A DNA stretch of 64,000 nt from Gaeumannomyces sp. JS-464 (lineage: Eukaryota > Ascomycota > Sordariomycetes > Magnaporthales > Magnaporthaceae). Positions within the stretch are counted from its first letter, which is position 1. Each line of letters begins with the position of its first letter. A program made the translations under genes and the position numbers. Below are positions 58,256 to 64,000 of the stretch, in pieces. The notes under the pieces were generated by a model. The model saw only the letters and a list, made by a program, of their open reading frames with translations. It did no database searches and was not told the origin of the DNA. The stretch covers positions 1,984,001 to 2,048,000 of the forward strand of contig NGZR01000004.1 of the NCBI GenBank assembly GCA_002197995.1, given 5' to 3'.

Positions 58256-59533
58256 ATGGGGTATCCAGACACTTTCGAGGGCTTTTGCGTCGATTCACCC
58301 AAGACGTGGAACAAGTTCTCCAGGCATGAGTTGAGGCCCAAGCCGTTCGCGGAGAACGATATCGATGTTAAGATCGAGGCATATGTTCATAGTAAGTTCA
58401 AAGCCATGGTAGGATATCCCTGATCTCAACAATTCTGCTAACAAACTACTGCGCAGCCATCACTGGTGGTTGGGGTGACTTCGAGGGTGTGAGTGCAGCT
58501 TGTTATGACCAGATTCTGGATCAACATAATCGGACGCTGAGGCTAACGCGCTGAATGATAGCCCTTGTGCGTCGGTCATGAGGTGGTTGGGTGAGTATTT
58601 CTATCCAACCAAAGCATCATCGGTACCTGGAACCCTAGTCGACTAACAATTTCTCATCCGCAAAGCCGGGCCGTCAAAGTCGGAAAGAAGGTCAAGAACA
58701 TCCGGGAAGGTGATAGGGTCGGAGTGGGCGCCCAGGTCTGGGCCTGCCTCAAATGCCAGCAGTGCTTGGAGCAGAATGAGAACTACTGCCCGCACCAGGT
58801 CGACACCTACAACGCGCAGTACCCGGACGGCTCCTCGTCGCACGGCGGGTATGCCAGCCATATCCGCGCGCATGAGTACTTCACCTTCAAAATCCCCGAC
58901 GCCCTGCCGTCCGAGGCCGCCGCGCCGCTGCTCTGCGCGGGCATCACGACGTACTCGCCGCTTTTCCGTGCCGGGGTCGGGCCAGGTAAGAAGGTGGCCG
59001 TCGTCGGCCTCGGCGGCCTCGGGCACCTAGGCATACAGTTCGCCGTAGCCCTGGGCGCCGAGGCCTACGTCATCACGCACTCGCCCGGAAAGTCCGAGGA
59101 CGCAAAGACGCTCGGGGCCAAGGAGGTGATCGTGAGCGGCGAGGAGGGGTGGCACAAGAAGTGGGCCTTCGCCTTCGACTTCATCCTCAACACGGCCGAC
59201 GCCCTGGACCAGTTTGACCTGTCGCAGTATCTCGGGACGCTGCGGGTGGGCGGCCAGTTCCACACTGTTGGGATTTCGGACGAGCCTCTGCCGGAGCTGA
59301 CGGCCTTCGCCTTTGCGCCCAACGCGGCCAAGCTGACGGGGAGCCATCTCGGGAATCATCAAGAGACGGATGGTATGCTGAAGCTCGCAGCCGACAAGAA
59401 CCTCAGGCCGTGGGTGCAGACCATCGATGTCTCTGAGGAGGGCTGCAGGGAGGCGGTCGAGAAGGTCAAGAACAATGATGTCCGGTATCGGTTCACACTG
59501 GTGAACTTCGATAAAGCATTTGGCAGCCGTTGA
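58256..59533 (+). CDS. Zinc alcohol dehydrogenase (ADH6/cinnamyl-alcohol type) lacking the first catalytic Cys
   Basis: A member of the NADP-dependent medium-chain alcohol dehydrogenases that reduce cinnamyl and other aldehydes. Four exons: 58256-58391, 58457-58488, 58562-58590 and 58666-59533, with GTAAGT/GTGAGT donors and phases that agree; 354 residues with no frame break. Motifs seen: GHEVVG (catalytic His and Glu), GDRVGVGAQVWAC, the structural zinc cysteines CLKCQQCLEQNENYC, HGGYASHIRAHEYFTFKIP, LLCAGITTYSPL (catalytic Cys), and VVGLGGLGHLGIQ (cofactor fold). The family normally reads ...EACGVCGSDVHTITGGWGD. Here it reads KIEAYVHTITGGWGD, so the CGVCGSD block with the first catalytic zinc ligand is absent by an in-frame loss equal to 18 bp. 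Activity as a standard zinc ADH is therefore doubtful. Confidence 0.9.
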
Positions 59534-60526
59534 GCCACTGGCTGGATGCACGAACAAGAGGAATAAGACAATCGAGACCCTGCATGATAGTCGCGGAGAC
59601 TGCCGCGCTGTGTGCCTCAGAGATACAATCAAACCCTCGTGTTCACGGACGGCCTGTGCTTTCGAAATAACCGGCAGCTGTGCAGACCAGACGAAATCGG
59701 CCGTCCCTAGAGGTGGCCTTGGTATTGATATGGGACGCGTCCGTGGCTTAAGGACGTGCGGCGCAGGGTGGCTGGTGGGATTGGTTGAACTTTTCTTTGG
59801 GTTCTCGAACGCGTTCTAGTCGAATATATTGGAGCAAGGGAAACGGCTTATGGCGCTTAAAATTATATCGACTGCTAGCAAAGCGAATGTCCGGGTTGAA
59901 GCACTACACGCAAAATAGGAGCATCTTGACGTCTCAAAATCGCACGCAATAAATACAACGAATGGATGGCAGCCGAGATAAATTGATGCCTGATGCGCGC
60001 GGCTCAGGTTCCCCGCCGTGTTGGCCAGGGGGCCAGGCCCTTGTTTACAGCGGCTCAGCGAAGGCTCGCCCCCTGTCACCCCCACTCCAGGTGCCACTGC
60101 CGACGCGCTTTCAGCCGGCTCAGAGTGCTTCCAGAAGTCTGCAGCCTTCTTCATTCGACCCTGGTCTGCACGGTGTTTCCTGGCAAGACTTCAGCCAGAC
60201 CGTGGTCTGCCTGCCGCCTGTTGTTTGACCCGGTCTCGACCTTGGATGTTTGTGTTTTGGTCTGGGCTGACTGCAGGTGCGAGCACATCAGACAGGGCGT
60301 TGGCTGGGCTTCCAAACATTTATTGCCAACCAGGAAGCATCGCCACCCGCAAGCCATTCCCGTGCCGTCCCATGTTTTGACGTGAGACATCGGGCGGGAA
60401 ACTGATCGAGTTTTGAGCCGACGAGCGAGCCCTCAGCGACCCCATTCTGACCGGCTTCGACTGCCAGCAGCCAAGAGCAAAAGACGGAAAATCTGCAACC
60501 GCAACGGCCCGGACAGCTAATATGAC
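59534..60526. other. Intergenic region
   Basis: 3' region of the ADH gene and promoter/5' region of the next gene. Short open frames (for example 59993-60385) overlap one another and have no domains. No gene was found. Confidence 0.5.
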
Positions 60527-62767
60527 ATGGACACGTCGGCAAAGTCCATAGGGGTGGAAGCGGGACCGGGCGACGTGGCCGTGGTTGACACCGCCGACGC
60601 CGACCTTGGCCCGACACAGCGCGGGGGCCGGTCGTCAGGAGACTCTGCCGCCGAGCCGTTGCCCATGTCCAAGACCAGGTCGCTCTCCGACGGTGGAGGC
60701 ACACCCAGCAACAAACTGTCGCCCTCGCCGCTCATCATCGACGCCGCTCGCCGCGCCTCCAAGGACGATAGCACCATCCGAAGCCCCGCCACCCCGGTCC
60801 TGCCCGTCACTCCGAACCGGGCCGGCTTCGCCCACCGCGGGAGCAGCGGCCTCGCCCAATCGCTACGCTTGCCGCACCAGGGAGGAATGGCCGGAGCTGC
60901 CGGTGTCGCCACCGCCACAGGCCAGTCGTCGCCGGCCAAGCCCGCGCCACTGTCCCCGAAGCTCGACCACTCGCACATCTACGCGTCTCCCTCGAGCGCT
61001 CTGCCCCGTAGGTCGCGCGGCCTCGACTTCTCGCGCGCCGCCACCAGCCTCCACCACTCGACCCTCGCCGAGCAGTCCTCGCCGGACTCGTCCCCGACAA
61101 TCGGCGGCCGGGACGCCATGAACATACCGGGTGGTGGCACTCGACGCCAGGGCGACTTTGGGCCGGCCGAAACAACTACGTCCCTGTGGTCCATGATGGG
61201 CAACCACGAGAAAATGCACATATCCAGCTCTGTCGGCAGCAGTGCTAACCACATGCTCGGTTCCGACTCGTCGTCTAGCTCCGACGGCGACGACCTGATG
61301 GACGAGGACATGGACGAACCCTACATCACAACCCCGCAGATACAGAAGACCACACCACACCCGGGGCCTGGTGGCGGGAACGCCCCGCCATGGGCCCCCG
61401 CAGGCTCGCCCGCGTTTAATAGCCTGCTCTCTTTCCAGCAACGCCAGCGACCTCGGAAGCAGCATAAGAAGCGCCTACGGGGCCCTATCGGCCTTGGTTT
61501 CAGCTCCATACTTGGGGGCGGCGCCTTGGCCGCCTCCAAGTCGCCCCCGAGCTCCCTGGGTGCCAGAGAGCCCTCGAACCACCACCCGCGCCGCGAGAGC
61601 ATCAGTTGGGCTGCCAACCAGCTTAACATCTCGGGCAACGAGAGTGACGACGGCATGAGGCCCCCGGTGATGGAGAACGTCGAACCCGTCCTGGGGACCC
61701 CGGCAGGGACGGCCAGACCGAGGTCGTCCGGCGCGTCGTCACTCGCCGTGGGAACCTATTGGTAAGCTTTCTACCGAATCTGTCCGAGTAGCTTCTCAAC
61801 CTCTAACATCTCATCTTTTTTCTCCTCTTCTCTGTAGCCCAAAACCAAGGCGTTTGCTCGGATGCGCGCCGCCCTCGCCGAAGAGGGCACACCTATCGAC
61901 AGCGAGGTGCGGCGCGAGGCAGAGGTGGTGCGCCAGGTCCGCGAGAGCGACGTGGAGCACCACCGGCCGCTGCCGTCGACAGAGACTGGAGCTGTCCTGG
62001 CGAGCCCGAACCTGGGAACGCTCGAGGTGGACGACCTGGCGCTCGGGGACGACGCCATGATGGTGGACTCGTCGGCCTCACAGGGCAGCGGACTCTCGTC
62101 GAGCTACAAGCTGCGCGCGCTGCGCAACCTCCGCGGCGGCAGAGCCGTCTGGGACACCTTTGCCGACTCGTCGAGCACAGGCGCGGGCGGCGGAGGCGGG
62201 GTCACGACGCCGCCGCCGCCGCCCTCGCTGCTGCCCAGGGGTTCCTCGTCGGCCATGAGCGTTGGCAACAACACGGACGACATGTCGATGGACTCGCCCT
62301 CGACCGCCTCGGGCGGCATCTTCCCCATGTCGTTGACCACTCGGAGCAGTTCTGGGGGCGACACGCCGCAGCAGCAACAACAACAGGCGGGCGGTGCCGG
62401 GGCAACGGCAACGGGGGTGGGCGGCCCGCCGAGCGCGGCCGAGATCACGCGACGCATCAACAGCAAGCGGCGGCGCGACGACGACCTGGACCCCGTCAGC
62501 TTCAAGCGCCGCGCCGTCTCGCCCGGCGTCAGCGTCCACAACTCGCCCGTCATGCAGAGCCCGCTGCAGCGCGACATGATCCCCTGGGGCTCGCGGCCGG
62601 GGAGCAACGGCCACGACAGGCCCGGCAGCGGCGCGCCCAGCGAGAGCGGCGGGAGCCAGGGCGGCGGCGGCGGCGGCGGCGGCCGGACCAGCGGGAACAA
62701 GGGCCGCGTCGGGTACCAGGGCATGGTGGACACCAACGACGGAATCACCAAGCTCAGTATCGACTGA
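60527..62767 (+). CDS. Conserved disordered fungal protein, function unknown
   Basis: Not recognised as a named family. Exon 1 (60527-61761) starts MDTSAKSIGVEAGPGD and contains S/T-P-rich sequence, SLWSMMGNHEKMHISSSVGSS, an acidic segment, and the basic RQRPRKQHKKRLRGPIGLGF. The intron has GTAAGC...TGTAG. Exon 2 (61838-62767) begins PKTKAFARMRAALAEEGTPID, then LSSSYKLRALRNLRGGRAVWD, a Lys/Arg nuclear-localisation-like INSKRRRDDDLDPVSFKRRAVSP, VHNSPVMQSPLQRDM and the C-terminal GRVGYQGMVDTNDGITKLSID. The phases agree if the C run at 61838-61840 is one base longer, giving 721 residues. Basic clusters and many S/T-P sites suggest a nuclear, phosphorylated protein; that is inference. Confidence 0.78.
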
Positions 62768-64000
62768 AAGCGGACCGGGGGGTGTTGCCTTAAGCGCTGC
62801 TTTCGCTGGCGTGTAGTGCGTGACGAGCGGTCGGATGTGCTTTTATTCAAAAGATCACAGAATTACTCACTACTTCCCCTCTTTTCTATCATGTCGCTCA
62901 GCGAACACCCCTTTACAGTTCATTGCCGTGGCACGTGGGCTTGCCCCGGGAGAGAGACAGGGATGGAGGGATTTATAAACGGGGTTTGGCGTGATGATGG
63001 GTTGCTCGGCGCACACAATCCTTTCGTGGCTTCTACGTCGCATGCACCAGAAGGGGAAAAGATGACAAGATGACAAGATGACAAAATCTTTGGGTATCTA
63101 GGATACTTCTCAACGCAAATACATAGTTTTTAAGGCAAGACCGTCAAGCGTCCTCGGAGTCGTTGTAGAGCAACATGGAGCGTAGTTTCGAAGCCGGAAA
63201 GCCTTCCAGGTCGTGGAGTCCCGCGGTTTTATTTCTAGAAATGATAATTAGACGGAAACTCGTGTAGCAATAGATTCAAATAGGTTTATTATCAACCAAA
63301 ACCCCCTTTTGGATGCTTCCATATCCACCCCGGCTGATTTATACAGGTCCAGATGCTCCCCCATCCCGCGGAGTAAGTACCTAGGTGGAGGTAGCTAGTA
63401 ATGTATAGAGTGCGGTAGTCGTGTGACATGGCTCTTTTGTGTATGGGCGTTTCAAGAAAAAAAAAAAAGTCAGTACCTTACTTGCTGCAACTCGGCCACG
63501 CCCAAATCCATAGTGAATATGCTCGCTTTGTCTGCCAGCTTCCATCCGTCTGGCCAGCAGATATCTCAAGTCCGGCCCCGGATCCTCCCGTCCGCCATAC
63601 CCAAGCTCGCGGGGTCACGCTTTATTGTGGCAGGCGCTCTTTCCAGGTTGACTTGCGAGAGAGCGTGGGTTGGTCGAGTTGGAACTGGTCATCCCTGTCA
63701 GTACCTGCCACCGGCACCTTCGGGATCGGCTGCCCAGTTCCCTGCACGGGTCTTGGCCATGCTTGTCGGGGGTCTGGCGCACCATTGCCGTGTAGTGGTT
63801 GGCTAACATGGGCTTGGGTCGGTGCTCATCAATAGTTCTGCGTACGGCTCCGGGTCAATCTGCTGGCACGGGTGGGCGATATGACGGCGGGGCTAGGGAG
63901 CGTCTTGTTCCAACCATATCTCTAGACTCCCCTTTCCCCAAAAAAACACAACAAGACACGATACTCCACCAAAAAGACGTCGCCGTCTGCCTTGAGCCAC
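62768..64000. other. Terminal region with little coding signal
   Basis: 3' region of the preceding gene followed by sequence with no supported complete gene. It includes a run of about 12 A at 63457-63468 and three tandem GATGACAA-type units at 63061-63084. A possible orphan terminal exon lies at 63144-63234 (-). Confidence 0.5.
63144..63234 (-). other. Possible orphan terminal exon
   Basis: On the minus strand, a TTTCTAG acceptor at 63235-63241 is followed by a reading NKTAGLHDLEGFPASKLRS, then MLLYNDSEDA and TGA. Codon choice is typical of the real genes here (mostly C/G third positions) and the peptide looks like a conserved C-terminus. No upstream exon could be found between 63240 and 64000. 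It could be the tail of a gene displaced by rearrangement, or chance. Confidence 0.25.

Overview
The window is nuclear DNA of a filamentous ascomycete. It is GC-rich, has short introns (roughly 60-145 bp) with GTRNGY donors, CTNAC-like branch sites and YAG acceptors, and carries genes found together only in fungi (DASH subunit Duo1, Aim21, Zn(II)2Cys6 regulators). The protein set and the TACC-type simple repeats suggest a Sordariomycete, possibly a Magnaporthales relative. That placement is inference from reading, not a database result.

Layout. 0-2.8 kb (+): Aim21-like actin-patch protein. 4.2-6.8 kb (-): replication factor Mcm10. 6.8-10.5 kb: gene-poor, with a candidate tRNA-derived SINE near 9 kb. 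10.5-11.9 kb (+): RNase H2 subunit B. 12.2-13.0 kb (-): Duo1. 13.8-15.2 kb (+): conserved unknown nuclear-type protein. 16.5-19.8 kb (+): a SurE phosphatase module followed by a tubulin-tyrosine-ligase module, which may be one Pby1-like gene. 19.8-24.8 kb: 5 kb without convincing genes. 24.8-29.3 kb (+): PMCA-type calcium ATPase. 32.1-33.9 kb (+): Sir2 deacetylase. 34.6-37.7 kb (-): Scy1-type pseudokinase. 38.5-39.8 kb (+): mitochondrial branched-chain aminotransferase. 40.5-41.0 kb (-): complex I ESSS subunit. 41.7-47.1 kb (-): Dna2 nuclease-helicase. 47.7-48.9 kb (+): unknown membrane protein with polyglutamine. 49.9-52.8 kb (-): Zn(II)2Cys6 regulator of DAL81/TamA type. 56.4-57.4 kb (-): GNAT acetyltransferase. 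58.3-59.5 kb (+): zinc alcohol dehydrogenase of the ADH6/cinnamyl-alcohol type. 60.5-62.8 kb (+): conserved disordered protein. The last 1.2 kb holds only a possible orphan exon.

Functionally this is an ordinary housekeeping region. Several genes serve DNA replication and genome maintenance (Mcm10, RNase H2B, Dna2, Sir2, Duo1), but nothing indicates a co-regulated cluster. No secondary-metabolite cluster, CRISPR array, rRNA gene or intact transposon is visible.

A striking property of the sequence is that many clearly conserved genes need one or more single-base corrections, usually in C/G or A runs, to read as one protein. After these corrections and splicing, the total lengths of the best-resolved genes become exact multiples of three. 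This fits homopolymer sequencing errors better than mass gene decay. The main exceptions worth checking as real events are the alcohol dehydrogenase, which lacks an in-frame block holding a catalytic zinc cysteine, and the heavily broken DAL81-like regulator.
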